A DNA stretch of 64,000 nt from RYN-230 sp963770535 (GCA_963770535.1 CAVYPZ010000003.1:1364001-1428000), one strand, 5' to 3'; shown: positions 6,645-16,007, counted from the first letter of the stretch. Notes: generated by a model not told the origin, from the letters alone. Numbers and translations are program-made.

Positions 6645-8887
6645 TCAGGCGAGGTCGAACCGGTCGAGGTCCATCACCTTGGCCCACGCCGCGGCGAAGT
6701 CCTTCACGAACTTCTCCTTCGCGTCATCGGCCGCATAGACCTCCGCGAGCGCGCGCAGCTCGGAGTTCGACCCGAACACGAGGTCAGCCCGGCTGCCGGT
6801 CCACTTGATCTGTCCCGTGGCGGCGTCGCGGCCCTCGAACGTGCTGGCGTCCTCCGCCTCCGGCTGCCACGTCGTGCCCATGTCGAGCAGGTTGACGAAG
6901 AAGTCGTTCGTCAGCGACCCGGGGGTCGCCGTGAAGACGCCGAGGCGCGACTGCTGGTAGTTCGCGCCCAGGACGCGCAGGCCACCCACGAGGACCGTCA
7001 TCTCCGGAGCGCTCAGCGTCAGCAGGTTCGCCCGGTCGAGCAGCAGGTACTCAGCCGGCAGCCGGTTGGCCTTCCCGAGATAGTTCCGGAACCCGTCCGC
7101 CTTCGGCTCGAGCGCGGCGAACGACTCCACGTCGGTCTGCTCCTGCGACGCGTCCGCGCGGCCCGGCGTGAAGGGGACCTCGACGTCGAAGCCCGCGTCC
7201 CTGGCGGCCTTCTCCACGGCCACGCCGCCCGCGAGCACGATCAGGTCGGCGAGTGAGACCTGCGTGCCGCCCGAGTGCCCGGCGTTGAAGGCCTGCTGGA
7301 TCCCCTCCAGGGTGCGCAGGACGGTGGCCAGCTGGTCGGGCTCGTTGACCTCCCAGCCGCTCTGCGGCTCGAGGCGGATGCGCCCGCCGTTAGCGCCGCC
7401 GCGCTTGTCGCTGCCGCGGAACGACGAGGCCGCCGCCCACGCGGTGGACACGAGCTGGGGAACCGTCAGGCCTGACTCGAGGACCTGGCCCTTGAGGAAG
7501 GCGATGTCCTCCTCGCCGATCAGCCGGTGCGTCACCGCGGGGATGGGGTCCTGCCACAGCAGCGTCTCGGCCGGGACCTCCGGGCCGAGGTACCGGACGA
7601 CCGGGCCCATGTCGCGGTGGGTCAGCTTGAACCAGGCCCGGGCGAACGCGTCCGCGAACTCGGCCGGGTTCTCCAGGAAGCGCCGCGAGATCTGCTCGTA
7701 GACCGGGTCCACGCGGAGCGAGAGGTCGGTCGTCAGCATCGTCGGCGGCCGCCGGTCGGCCGGGTCCTGGGGGCCTGGCACGGTGCCGGTCCCGGCGCCG
7801 TCCTTCGGCTTCCACTGGTAGGCGTCCGCGGGGCTCTTGGTCAGCTCCCACTCATGGCCGAACAGGGTTTCCAGGAAGCTGTTGTCCCACGTCACCGGGG
7901 TAGGCGTCCAGGTGACCTCGAGACCGCTGGTGATCGCGTCGGCGCCCTTGCCGGTGCCGTAGGTGCTCTTCCACCCGAGGCCCTGCTGCTCGAGCGGCGC
8001 GGCCTCGGGGTCGGGGCCGACGTTGTCCGCCGGGCCCGCGCCGTGGGTCTTGCCGAACGTGTGGCCGCCCGCGATCAGGGCCACCGTCTCCTCGTCGTTC
8101 ATGGCCATCCGGCGGAACGTCTCGCGGATGTCGCGGGCCGCGGCGAGCGGGTCCGGGTTGCCGTTCGGGCCCTCCGGGTTGACGTAGATGAGGCCCATCT
8201 GGACCGCGCCGAGGGGTTCCTCGAGCTCCCGGTCGCCGGTGTAGCGCTCGTCGTCGAGCCAGGTGGTCTCCGGGCCCCAGTAGACATCCTCGTCCGGCTC
8301 CCACGCGTCCGCGCGGCCGCCGCCGAAGCCGAAGGTCTTGAAGCCCATCGACTCCAGGGCCACGTTGCCGGTGAGGACGATGAGGTCGGCCCACGAGATC
8401 TTCTGGCCGTACTTCTTCTTGACCGGCCACAGCAGGCGGCGGGCCTTGTCGAGGCTGACGTTGTCCGGCCAGCTGTTGAGCGGCGCGAACCGCTGCTGGC
8501 CGGCCCCGCGCCACCGCGGCCGTCGCTGATGCGGTAGGTACCCGCGCTGTGCCACGCCATCCGGATCATGAGCGGGCCGTAGTTGCCGAAGTCGGCCGGC
8601 CACCAGTCCTGCGAGTTGGTCAGGACCTCCGCGATGTCCCGCTTCACCGCCGCGAGGTCGAGGGTCCTGAACGCCGCGGCGTAGTCGAAGTCCGCGCCGA
8701 GCGGGTTGGCCACGGCGGGGTTCTTGGCCAGGATCTTCAGGTTGAGGCGGTTCGGCCACCACTCAGTGTTGGCGTCCCCCATGGTGGGGTGGATGAGGCC
8801 GTGCACGACCGGGCATCCCCCGCTCTCCGTGGCCCCGGCCTCAGGGGTCGCGCCTTCGACGACTACTGGATCATGGTTTTCAGTCAT
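6645..8887 (-). CDS. katG: Catalase-peroxidase KatG (one frameshift as read)
   Basis: A cytosolic haem enzyme that destroys H2O2. All landmarks are present: distal M-A-W-H-S-A-G-T-Y-R, the Tyr of G-L-I-Y-V-N-P-E-G and the Met of R-R-M-A-M-N-D (the Trp-Tyr-Met crosslink), and proximal A-G-G-H-T-F-G-K-T-H-G. The second, haem-less domain runs to D-L-A at the end. The first ~128 codons are in one frame up to I-S-D-G-R-G-G-A-G; the rest (A-G-Q-Q-R-F-A-P-L-N-S-W) is in another. Adding one C to the CCCC run near 8504-8507 restores the usual sequence, so a single-base deletion or read error is the cause. ATG 8887 is preferred over 8893 because GGAAGG lies six bases before it. The gene is 24 bp downstream of furA. 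Confidence 0.93.
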
Positions 8888-8911
8888 GAGCATCCTTCCG
8901 GGCTAGACGGA

Positions 8912-9358
8912 TCACGGTGCTGGGGAGTTGCGGGCGGCGGAACAGGCGGGGCACAGGCCCCAGTAGATGACCTGGGCCTCGTCGATCGAGAAGCCGCGGT
9001 CGTCAGACGCGGTCAGGCAGGGCGCCTCGCCGACCGCGCAGTCAACGTCAGCGACGGCGCCGCACGAGCGGCACACGACGTGGTGGTGATTGTCGCTGAC
9101 GCGTCCTTCGAACCGGGCCGGGCTGCCGCCCGGCTCGATGCGGCGCACGAGTCCCGCCGCAGTGAGCGCGTGGAGGGCCTCGTACACGGCCTGAAGGGAG
9201 ATATGGCCTATCCGGTCGCGCACCCCGGAGGTGATGGCCTCCACGCCCAGGTGGTCACCGTTCCGGACGGTTTCGAGCAGTGCGACGCGGGCCGCCGTCA
9301 CCCGCAGGCCGGCCCGGCGCAGCTCCTCGGCGCTGGTCGGAGGCTGGGAGACGGGCAT
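8912..9358 (-). CDS. furA: Fur-family peroxide-responsive repressor (FurA/CatR type)
   Basis: A 148-residue metal-dependent repressor. It has the winged helix (E-E-L-R-R-A-G-L-R-V-T-A-A-R-V-A-L-L and S-L-Q-A-V-Y-E-A-L-H-A-L), the metal cluster N-H-H-H-V-V-C-R-S-C-G, and a second C-P-A-C that with C-R-S-C forms the structural Zn site. Its position directly before katG is the classic actinobacterial arrangement, in which FurA represses its own operon and peroxide oxidation releases it. ATG 9358 is chosen because a -10 box ends seven bases upstream, implying a leaderless mRNA; a TTG at 9367 is the alternative. Confidence 0.92.
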   Translation of the reverse strand: MPVSQPPTSAEELRRAGLRVTAARVALLETVRNGDHLGVEAITSGVRDRIGHISLQAVYEALHALTAAGLVRRIEPGGSPARFEGRVSDNHHHVVCRSCGAVADVDCAVGEAPCLTASDDRGFSIDEAQVIYWGLCPACSAARNSPAP

Positions 9359-9365
9359 GCAGCCC

Positions 9366-9395
9366 AACCTACCTTCATAAACACGAATGATTCAA
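9366..9395 (-). promoter_or_regulatory. furA-katG promoter and candidate FurA operator
   Basis: Reading on the minus strand, TTGAAT (9395-9390), an 18-bp spacer, then TAGGTT (9371-9366) and seven bases to the furA ATG. A GAATGATTC palindrome (9385-9393) overlaps the -35 box within an AT-rich patch that stands out from its surroundings. A related cgaat..ttg half repeats just upstream. FurA of other actinobacteria binds an AT-rich site overlapping this promoter. Confidence 0.6.
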
Positions 9396-9441
9396 GACAA
9401 CGAATCCTTGAGGTCTAGCGCCGCTGGCGCCGCACCCGGAG

Positions 9442-10533
9442 TTACCCGTTCCGCCGGATGAACCACTGCTGGGCCTGGTGGCCCACGCCCTGATCGAGGC
9501 CTGCCGTGCATGACCAGTTGCTGCGGAAGCGGGTGGGATCGTCGAGGTCCGGTGACTCGATGAGCTGGCCCTCGATGAGCTCGGTCACGATGAGGCCGAA
9601 CCGGTGGGCCTGCAGGTAGCGCAGGAACCGGGGCGCGGACACCGGGGCGTCATCCCAGCACGCCCACGGTGCGCGGGGCCGGGCGTAGTCAGCCCACTCA
9701 CCCTCGACGACGGGAGCGTGCCCGCGGTTAGCGAGGTAGCCGAACTCCGAGTCCCACGTCCCGGGCTGATGCGGCGCCGGAGGGCGGTGCTCGCTGTATT
9801 CGAGGGGCCCGTCGCCGGTGATGTGGTACCGCCACGCCCCGCTCAGCGTGCTTCCCGCGCCGATACCCTCGATCCAGAACAGGTTCGAGGCGCGCGCCCG
9901 GACGTAGTCGGCCAGGGCCTGCATCCCGATGTACCTCACGCCGTGGCACACCCCGCCGGCGCGCCAGAACGCCCAGCCGCACGCTGCGTGCTGCTCCGGC
10001 TCGTTGTAAATGTCGAACACGACGTCGGGATCCCGCCCGAAATGGGAAGCGAGGGAAGCCCAGAAGGCTTCGCTCCGGCGGGTCGGCATGGACTCCACGA
10101 GACTGTCGCCGTCGAGTTGCCACTGCAGGTTCAGCACCACGACCAGGCCGCGGGCTTCGGCGAAGCGCACTGCGGTGGTCACGGCGGCCAGGAATGCCCG
10201 GTGGACGTGACCGGTGGTGCTGACCAGGTTCGCCTGGCGGACCTGGAAGCGGACCGTGTTCGCGCACCAGTCATCCGCGGCGGCCGTGATGTCCGCCTCA
10301 TCCTGGGCCAGATAGGCGGCATAGTCGGTGTGAGCGAGCCCCACGATGTTGATGCCGTAGGGGGTGTACCTGCCGGCCGGGCCCTTCACCACCGTCCCCC
10401 TGACGTGGAAGGGCCCGCGCTCGTGATGGCAGGCTGCCGCCCGGGCGCCCGCGGCCGGGCCAGCCACGGCAGACGCCACCGAGACGGTGACCACGACAGC
10501 AAGGACAGCAGACGCGCCACCCCGGCATCTCAT
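9442..10533 (-). CDS. Secreted glycoside hydrolase, GH5-like
   Basis: A 363-residue exported glycosidase. The start at 10533 follows GGAGG and gives a signal peptide (residues 1-32, G-A-S-A-V-L-A-V-V-V-T-V-S-V-A-S-A). The (beta/alpha)8 domain shows Y-T-P-Y-G-I-N-I-V-G, N-T-V-R-F-Q-V, the acid/base Glu in V-F-D-I-Y-N-E-P-E, and the probable nucleophile Glu in P-V-V-E-G-E-W-A-D-Y. Spacing between the two Glu residues fits clan A cellulase-like enzymes. Substrate (cellulose, mannan or other beta-glucan) is undecided, and no carbohydrate-binding module is visible. It is transcribed alone, with furA next on the same strand. Confidence 0.8.
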   Translation of the reverse strand: MRCRGGASAVLAVVVTVSVASAVAGPAAGARAAACHHERGPFHVRGTVVKGPAGRYTPYGINIVGLAHTDYAAYLAQDEADITAAADDWCANTVRFQVRQANLVSTTGHVHRAFLAAVTTAVRFAEARGLVVVLNLQWQLDGDSLVESMPTRRSEAFWASLASHFGRDPDVVFDIYNEPEQHAACGWAFWRAGGVCHGVRYIGMQALADYVRARASNLFWIEGIGAGSTLSGAWRYHITGDGPLEYSEHRPPAPHQPGTWDSEFGYLANRGHAPVVEGEWADYARPRAPWACWDDAPVSAPRFLRYLQAHRFGLIVTELIEGQLIESPDLDDPTRFRSNWSCTAGLDQGVGHQAQQWFIRRNG

Positions 10534-10843
10534 CTGGTACCTCCGGCTCGCAGTTCCCGGTCGGGTGCGTGACACGTGCGGATGGCACCCACTCCGCTGG
10601 CTGCCGGGGGAGCAGCTGGCCGGCGAACGCCCGGCGATGCGCAAATGAATCGTAGGGGCCTGCCATCCGGCCTGGCCCGGGTACCGGGTAAACCAGCCGC
10701 GCCGGCCCGGCGTGCCATGGCCGGCCCGGCGTGCCGGCGCCGGCGCAGCGGCTACGCTGTCCGCACGGGCGGGGGTGATGGCGTTCCCGGCCCGATGACC
10801 GCCGCCGCGCAGGGTGCGTCCCCGACGGGAGTTTTGCCTTATG
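10534..10843. other. Intergenic region, 310 bp
   Basis: Divergent gap between the GH5 and DedA genes. It contains a direct repeat of ggcccggcgtgcc and several short GC palindromes. I see no convincing gene; promoters for both neighbours should lie here but no clear boxes stand out. Confidence 0.5.
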
Positions 10844-11679
10844 AGCGTCCCTGGGACGGAGCCCGCCCAGGCCGCGGAGCGCCCGGCTGCCGCTCCCGCG
10901 CCCGGGCAGGCGGGCCCGGCTGATGACCCGCGGCTGCCCTGGCAGGGAAAGCCGCGGGCCGCCGACATCCTCTGCTGGCTGGGCATCGTGGCGGGCGGCC
11001 TGTTCTACTGGCTCCTGCTCCCGCTGAGGCTGTCCCTGATCGGCACTCACCCGGTGGTGGCTGAGCTGCTGAACGGCAGCATCGAAGCCATCATCTCGGC
11101 CGCCGCGTTCGCCAGGGCCGGGCACGGGACGCTCGTGGTGGTGGTGCTGGCCGCGGTTCCGGGCCTGATGAAATTCGACGCCTTGTACTGGTGGGCGGGG
11201 CGGCTGTGGGGCGAGCGCTTCATCATGGCCATGCCCGGGAGCCGGCACGCAGCCAGGCACATGGCGCGCGTGCAGCGGGCCGGCCGCAAGGTCACCTGGC
11301 CGGCCGTGGTGGCCAGCTCCTTCCTCCCCATCCCCAGGGCGGTCGTCTTTGTCGTCGCCGGCTGGGCCGGGATGAGGCTCGCCGTCTTCCTCATCCTGGA
11401 TCTGATCGGCGTCCTGCTGTGGGCGGCCTGCTCGCCGGCCTGGGATACGCGCTCGGCCATCACGCGGTGGTCGCGGCCATGACCATCTCCCGCTACAGCT
11501 GGTGGTTCACGATCGCGATCGTGGCGCTGAGCGTGCTGTCCGTGGTGCGCGCGCGGCGCCGCCAGACGGCGGTCGCGGCGGCTGCGCGAGCCCCGGCGGC
11601 CGCGGGAGCTCCGTCGGCTGCGCGAACTCCGGCGGCTGCGCGAACTCCGGCGGCTGCGGCAGACCAGAGCGGGGGATGA
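10844..11679 (+). CDS. DedA-family membrane protein (frameshifted near 3' end)
   Basis: DedA/SNARE-associated proteins are inner-membrane proteins linked to lipid carrier flipping and membrane homeostasis. Typical parts are F-Y-W-L-L-L-P-L-R, V-P-G-L-M-K-F-D-A-L-Y-W-W-A-G-R-L-W-G, R-A-G-R-K-V-T-W-P-A-V-V and P-I-P-R-A-V-V-F-V-V-A-G-W-A-G-M. The frame opened at ATG 10844 stops at 11482 with a nonsense tail. The correct ending (G-L-L-A-G-L-G-Y-A-L-G-H-H-A and a final helix) continues one frame over to 11679. Restoring one G in tgggcggcctg near 11425 joins the parts. The last ~30 residues are Ala/Pro repeats. It is immediately followed by the next start codon, so the two may be co-transcribed. 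Confidence 0.75.
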
Positions 11680-11680
11680 C

Positions 11681-12142
11681 GTGCCGTACCACGTGCGCAC
11701 CGGGCATGCCGATCCGCGGTCACTGGCCGCGGCCCGGGCTTCGACCACCCGCGGGCAGCTGGCCGCTGACATCAGGCGGCTGCTCGACATGGTCTGGCCC
11801 GTCCTGCGCGACCAGGGCGTCCGGACCGGGCACAACGTCGTCGTCTACTACCCCGGCGGCGGCGGCATGTTCACCATCGCCGCCGGTGTCGAGGTGCTCA
11901 CCGATTTCGAGGACCGCGGCGAGGTCCGCCACGTGGCCACGCCGCCGGGCGACACAGCCGCGACCGAGCACTATGGCGAGTACTCGGCCATGGCCCCGGC
12001 CTACGGGGCACTGGAACGCTGGTGCCAGGACAACGGACGCCGGCCAGCCGGGGTGAACTGGGAAGTGTACGGCGACTGGGACGAGGATCCCCTCAAGTGC
12101 CGGACGGACATCTATTTCCTGCTCGAGCCTGCCGAGCACTGA
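11681..12142 (+). CDS. GyrI-like / effector-binding domain protein
   Basis: A 153-residue stand-alone effector-binding domain of the SOUL/GyrI-like fold, without a DNA-binding part. Features: L-A-A-D-I-R-R-L-L-D-M-V-W-P-V-L, N-V-V-V-Y-Y-P-G-G-G-G-M-F-T-I-A-A-G-V-E-V, the pocket Glu in G-V-N-W-E-V-Y-G-D-W and the ending T-D-I-Y-F-L-L. Such proteins bind small amphipathic molecules and may hydrolyse or sequester them. The GTG start lies one base beyond the DedA stop, with a ggggg run just upstream, suggesting translational coupling. Confidence 0.75.
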   Translation: MPYHVRTGHADPRSLAAARASTTRGQLAADIRRLLDMVWPVLRDQGVRTGHNVVVYYPGGGGMFTIAAGVEVLTDFEDRGEVRHVATPPGDTAATEHYGEYSAMAPAYGALERWCQDNGRRPAGVNWEVYGDWDEDPLKCRTDIYFLLEPAEH

Positions 12143-12687
12143 GCCGGGGCGCACCTGGCCCCGGCTCGGCCATCCCTCAACCCGGTGCCAGCGCGGCCGG
12201 CCGTAGGCTGCTCGGCTCGCTGCCTGATGCCGAGGAGGCACCGGCGCATCATGAACGGGTCACCGACCTCCATCAGGATCAGCTCGGCCACAATGGCGGG
12301 CCGGGTCCACGCGTAGCGGCTGCGCAGCCGCGTGATGAGCCGGGTGCGGCCGGCGCCGTCCGGCTCGAGCAGCCAGAGCCAGGTGCCGCTGCCTTTCTCC
12401 CAGAGCATCAGCTTCCCGGGTTCGAGCCGGGCGACGCGGTAGGCGGTGTAGGGCGTCGTCTTGCCGCCCATGGGCACCGAGTCACCAGCCTGAAGACCCT
12501 GGAACTGCGGCAGGATCTGCCGGGCGCTGCGGCGGCCGAGATTGTCGAGCAGGTCGTAGCTGTAAAAGCCCGCGCGGTTCCAGCCCCATTGCACCAGCCA
12601 GGGCCACACGTCCTCGGGCCGGGCGGCGATCGTGACCGCGCGGGTGGCGTTCAGATGGGGACGCGGGCACAGGTCGTCACCGGCCAT
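12112..12687 (-). CDS. SRPBCC-domain protein
   Basis: A lipid- or polyketide-binding START-like fold protein of 191 residues. Family features are A-G-D-D-L-C-P-R-P, R-A-V-T-I-A-A-R-P-E-D-V-W-P-W-L-V-Q, F-Y-S-Y-D-L-L-D-N-L-G and W-L-W-L-L-E-P-D-G. The start is uncertain: ATG 12687 sits just before the conserved A-G-D-D motif with a weak ribosome site, whereas an upstream ATG at 12840 adds a low-complexity leader. The conserved fold ends near M-R-R-C-L-L-G-I, and the last 30 residues overlap the neighbouring gene and its terminator. Ligand unknown. Confidence 0.65.
   Translation of the reverse strand: MAGDDLCPRPHLNATRAVTIAARPEDVWPWLVQWGWNRAGFYSYDLLDNLGRRSARQILPQFQGLQAGDSVPMGGKTTPYTAYRVARLEPGKLMLWEKGSGTWLWLLEPDGAGRTRLITRLRSRYAWTRPAIVAELILMEVGDPFMMRRCLLGIRQRAEQPTAGRAGTGLRDGRAGARCAPAQCSAGSSRK
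12141..12167 (+). terminator. Terminator hairpin after the GyrI-like gene
   Basis: GAGCCGGGGC (12141-12150) and GCCCCGGCTC (12158-12167) form a perfect 10-bp stem with a 7-nt loop overlapping the stop codon. It also lies inside the last codons of the opposing SRPBCC frame. Confidence 0.6.
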
Positions 12688-12738
12688 CGGCCGGCGGACC
12701 GGGGTTGCGGGGATATCCGGCGCGGGGACACTGAGAGC

Positions 12739-12891
12739 GTGAGCGCCGCTGATGCTGCCGCCGGGCTGGCAGCCGTATGGCTGATGCTGGTCGTGCTCAC
12801 GGCGGCTGGTGCCCGTCATCGCGGGCGGCGGTGGGACCATGCCCTGGCAGGCGGGCTGCTTTCCCGGTCACATGGGTGTTGTGGTACCTGA
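12739..12891 (+). CDS. Possible 50-residue membrane protein
   Basis: A GTG-started short frame with one hydrophobic helix (A-A-V-W-L-M-L-V-V-L-T-A-A-G) and strong third-position GC. It is divergent from the SRPBCC gene. No ribosome site is convincing and I recognise no family. It could equally be an antisense shadow of a longer SRPBCC start. Confidence 0.3.
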   Translation: MSAADAAAGLAAVWLMLVVLTAAGARHRGRRWDHALAGGLLSRSHGCCGT

Positions 12892-13027
12892 TTGACCGGC
12901 GCCCGGAACACAAGGCAGGCGGATAACCAGCCGCCAGGCCGTCCGGGCTGCCGGGGCCTGCCGCTACCGGCGTCAGATCCCCGCCATGCGCCGACTTCCG
13001 CGGGCCGGGTCGCCGTAGTCTGCTGGG

Positions 13028-14396
13028 GTGGCGTCGGGCAGGGTCTACCGGGAGCTGGGCGAGGCAGCCTGGGCGTGGGTTCTGGGCCAGGTCCGGGACG
13101 ACAATGGCCCCTGGCTGCCCGAGGTGGTGGCAGATGATGGGCCGCCCGGCCGCGCCGGGCGGCGACCGCGACTCGGTGTACGCGGGGATCGGCGGCCTGG
13201 CCCTCGTGCTGGCCGAGATCAGCCAGTCCCGGCCGCTGAGCGGCGCCGAGCAGGCCCTGGCGGCCGGGATCGCCGCCCGGCTGTCTTCCACAGCGCCATT
13301 GCGGGACGACCCTTCGCTGTACCTCGGGCTCGGCGGTGACGTGACAGCCCTGAAACTGCTCGCCCCCGGCGGTGAGCAGGTGGCGCTGGTGCGGCTTGCC
13401 GCCCTGATGTCTCCCGCGGGGTGGAAAACCCCCCCGGAGACGGGGACCGGCTCGGGCGCGCCTGCGAACGATCTGGTCCTGGGGAATGCCGGGGTGGTCC
13501 TGGCCGCGATCTGGGCGGGCGGGAAGCATGCCCGTGGCATCGCGACGACCGGTGGTGAGGCCCTGCTGCGACAGGCTGACCGTACCGCGGGCGGCCTGGA
13601 CTGGGCCATGCAGCCGGGCCGGCCGGGCAGGAGGATGCCGAACTACTCGCACGGAACGGCCGGGGTGGCGGCGGCACTGGCGATCGCCGGAGCAGAGCTG
13701 GGCCGCGACGACTTCATCGCGGCCGCGGCACAGGGCGCGCGGCACCTGCTGGCCGTGGGCTCACTCGAGGATGACGGATTCATCGTCCCGCGCACCCTGC
13801 CGGACACCCGTCCTGACCTGGAAGAGATGACCTACACCTGGTGCCACGGGCCAGCGGGAACCTCGTACCTGTTTGCTGCCCTGGCGCACGCCCGCGTGGA
13901 CAGCCTGGCCGGGTTCGGGGTCACGCGGCTGCGGCAGCGGTGCCTCAACTCGATCCTGGGCTCCGGTGTGCCGCAGCGGCTGCGCCCGGGTTTCTGGGAC
14001 AATGACGGCCGCTGCTGCGGCACCGCAGGGGTCGGGGACGCCCTGCTCGACGCCGCCCAGGACTGCGCCGACCCTGAGGCGGCCGGCCCGCTGCTCCAGG
14101 CGGCGCGCACCATGGCAGACGCCCTCGCCGAGCGCGCCATCCGCGACGAAGCCGGGGCACGGTGGCGCTTCCTGGAGCACCGCCAGGACCCGCCACTGCT
14201 CCCGCCCGGTACCTCGTGGATGCAGGGCGCCGCGGGAATCGCCGCCTTCCTCCTCCGCCTGGCCCGGGTCGCCGAGAACGGGCTGGGTGCCCCGGTCGTC
14301 GACCGCCCGGACCAGTGGTGGGCCATCCCCGCCCGGCTCCGTACCGCCCGCACCCGGCGGGACGACCCCCCAGCCCCATGTGCGGACAGCCTGTGA
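13028..14396 (+). CDS. Lanthionine synthetase C-like protein (frameshifted near 5' end)
   Basis: An alpha/alpha-barrel protein of the LanC family. The main frame shows the zinc-site pattern: S-H-G-T-A-G-V-A-A-A-L, T-W-C-H-G-P-A-G-T-S-Y-L and G-R-C-C-G-T-A-G-V-G-D-A-L-L, where Cys replaces the His of the usual C-H-G. The true N-terminus (V-Y-R-E-L-G-E-A-A-W-A-W-V-L-G-Q-V) lies in another frame from GTG 13028 to about 13150. The switch occurs in the GC-rich run ggccgcccggccgcgccggg, where one extra base is likely. No lantibiotic precursor or dehydratase is adjacent, so it is an orphan; many such proteins act outside lantibiotic synthesis. Confidence is high for the family, low for the role. Confidence 0.78.
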
Positions 14397-14503
14397 TCAC
14401 GGAACCGGGCCGGAAGCAGATTGTCCGGACCTGGTACTAGCGTGGTTCCCGTGAGTCGCCGGACGGCGGCAGTTCGCCTCGCTTGGGAGAAGGAGAACTG
14501 ATC

Positions 14504-15190
14504 ATGGACATCGTGCTCATCGCCGGCCTGTGGCTCGACGGATCCGCATGGGACGATGTCGTGCCCGCACTCACGGCGCTCGGCCACCGCCCGCTGCCGC
14601 TCACCCTCCCCGGGCAGGGGGCCGGATCTGCTTCCGCCACGCTCGGCGACCAGGTGGCGGCGGTGCTCGCGGCCGTTGACTCCTCGCCGGGAAAGCCCAT
14701 GGTGGTAGGGCATTCTGCCGCGTGCACCCTGGCTTGGCTGGCCGCCGACGCGCGGCCGGAGAAGGTGGCCCGGGTCGCCCTCATCGGCGGCTTCCCGTCC
14801 GCCGACGGGAAGCCTTACGCCGACTTCTTCGAGCCGGAGGACGGCGTCGTGCCCTTCCCCGGCTGGGGTCCCTTCGAGGGGCCGGACTCTGCCGACCTTG
14901 ACGAGCAGGCCAGGCGACACTTCGCGGCCGCCGCCATCCCTGTCCCCGAGGGCGTGACCAGGGGAGTGGTGCGCCTGGCGGACGAGCGGCGGTTCGACGT
15001 CCCGGTCGTGCTCGTGTGCCCCGAATTCACTCCGGCCCAGGCTCAGGAGTGGATCGGCGCCGGCGAGGTGCCCGAGCTCGCCAGGGCCAAGCACGTCGAC
15101 TTTGCCGACATCGATTCGGGGCACTGGCCGATGATCAGCAAGCCGGCCGAACTGGCCCGCGTCCTTGCCGCGGCGGCTGGCGGGGACTGA
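14504..15190 (+). CDS. Alpha/beta hydrolase
   Basis: A 228-residue cytosolic hydrolase. ATG 14504 is chosen for the AAGGAG site upstream and because the fold begins with D-I-V-L-I-A-G-L-W-L-D-G-S-A-W. The nucleophile Ser lies in V-V-G-H-S-A-A-C, and the catalytic His in D-S-G-H-W-P-M-I. An oxyanion region is formed by A-G-L-W. The substrate cannot be told; the compact cap and short length resemble esterase or haloperoxidase-like members. It follows the LanC-like gene on the same strand with about 107 bp between them. Confidence 0.85.
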   Translation: MDIVLIAGLWLDGSAWDDVVPALTALGHRPLPLTLPGQGAGSASATLGDQVAAVLAAVDSSPGKPMVVGHSAACTLAWLAADARPEKVARVALIGGFPSADGKPYADFFEPEDGVVPFPGWGPFEGPDSADLDEQARRHFAAAAIPVPEGVTRGVVRLADERRFDVPVVLVCPEFTPAQAQEWIGAGEVPELARAKHVDFADIDSGHWPMISKPAELARVLAAAAGGD

Positions 15191-15281
15191 CATGACCCCG
15201 CAGCCGGCGCTGGAAGGCGCGCTGGACCAGGTCGACCAGGCTGGCGCCGTCGATCCGCGTGAGCGCTCGCGGGCTGGCCAG

Positions 15282-15464
15282 TTACCAGAGGTCACCGCCG
15301 GTGAGCACGTACAGGAAAGGCACCAGCGGGATAAGACTGAAGATCCCCCACGCCAGTTTCCCGACCAGCCCAAGATCCGGGCGGTCGGTGGCCAGGTCGA
15401 TCCAGATCAGGACAACGGCGATGGGGTGCAGGAAACAGACAAGGAACTCAAGAAGCTTCTTCAT
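15282..15464 (-). CDS. Small two-helix membrane protein
   Basis: A 60-residue protein with two hydrophobic helices (residues 4-22, L-L-E-F-L-V-C-F-L-H-P-I-A-V-V-L-I-W, and 36-56). It opens M-K-K-L-L and ends T-G-G-D-L-W. The layout resembles small superinfection-immunity or DUF-type membrane proteins of actinobacteria, but I cannot assign a family. It lies between two plus-strand genes. Confidence 0.55.
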   Translation of the reverse strand: MKKLLEFLVCFLHPIAVVLIWIDLATDRPDLGLVGKLAWGIFSLIPLVPFLYVLTGGDLW

Positions 15465-15527
15465 GGGTTGAAGCTACCCGGGCCGGCGCGGCTCATCCCG
15501 GCCTGGCGGATGGCAGGAGGTGCGTGC

Positions 15528-16007
15528 ATGGCTGTTGTCGCGCTGCGCCCGGTCGAGGACGGGGACCTGGACACCCTGTTTGAGCAGATGCGTGACCCCG
15601 AAGGCGTCCGGATGGCTGCCTTCACATCCGAGGACCCCGGCGACCGCAGCGCCTTCGACGCGCACATGGCCCGGGTGAGAAGTGCCCCGGACATCACCAT
15701 GAGGGCAGTGACCTGCGACGGCCGCCTCGCGGGGAGCATCGCCAGCTTCCCCTCCGGGGGCCAGACCGAGGTCACCTACTGGATCGATCGCGCGGCCTGG
15801 GGGAAGGGCATCGCGACCCGGGCCCTGGCACTGCTGCTGGAACTGGTGACCGCCCGGCCGTTGCACGCCCGTGCCGCCAGCGACAATGCCGGCTCGCTCC
15901 GCGTCCTCCGCAAATGCGGCTTCCAGGCCATCGGGACCGAGACATCGTTCGCTGCGGCACGGGGGGAGGACATCGAGGAAACCATCCTCCGGCTGGATGC
16001 CCCCTGA
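15528..16007 (+). CDS. GNAT family N-acetyltransferase
   Basis: A 159-residue acetyl-CoA-dependent acyltransferase of the RimJ/L-like branch. ATG 15528 has AGGAGG seven bases upstream. Motifs: L-R-P-V-E-D-G-D-L-D-T-L-F, V-T-Y-W-I-D-R-A-A-W-G-K-G-I-A-T-R-A-L (acetyl-CoA loop, Q/R-x-x-G-x-G variant G-K-G-I-A), S-D-N-A-G-S-L-R-V-L-R-K-C-G-F. The substrate is not predictable. The ending E-D-I-E-E-T-I-L-R-L is usual for the family. Confidence 0.85.
   Translation: MAVVALRPVEDGDLDTLFEQMRDPEGVRMAAFTSEDPGDRSAFDAHMARVRSAPDITMRAVTCDGRLAGSIASFPSGGQTEVTYWIDRAAWGKGIATRALALLLELVTARPLHARAASDNAGSLRVLRKCGFQAIGTETSFAAARGEDIEETILRLDAP

Noticed and set aside
7527..8537. Long plus-strand open frame (336 codons) across katG
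   Set aside because: It is antisense to a conserved enzyme; high GC keeps opposite frames open. No family resemblance.
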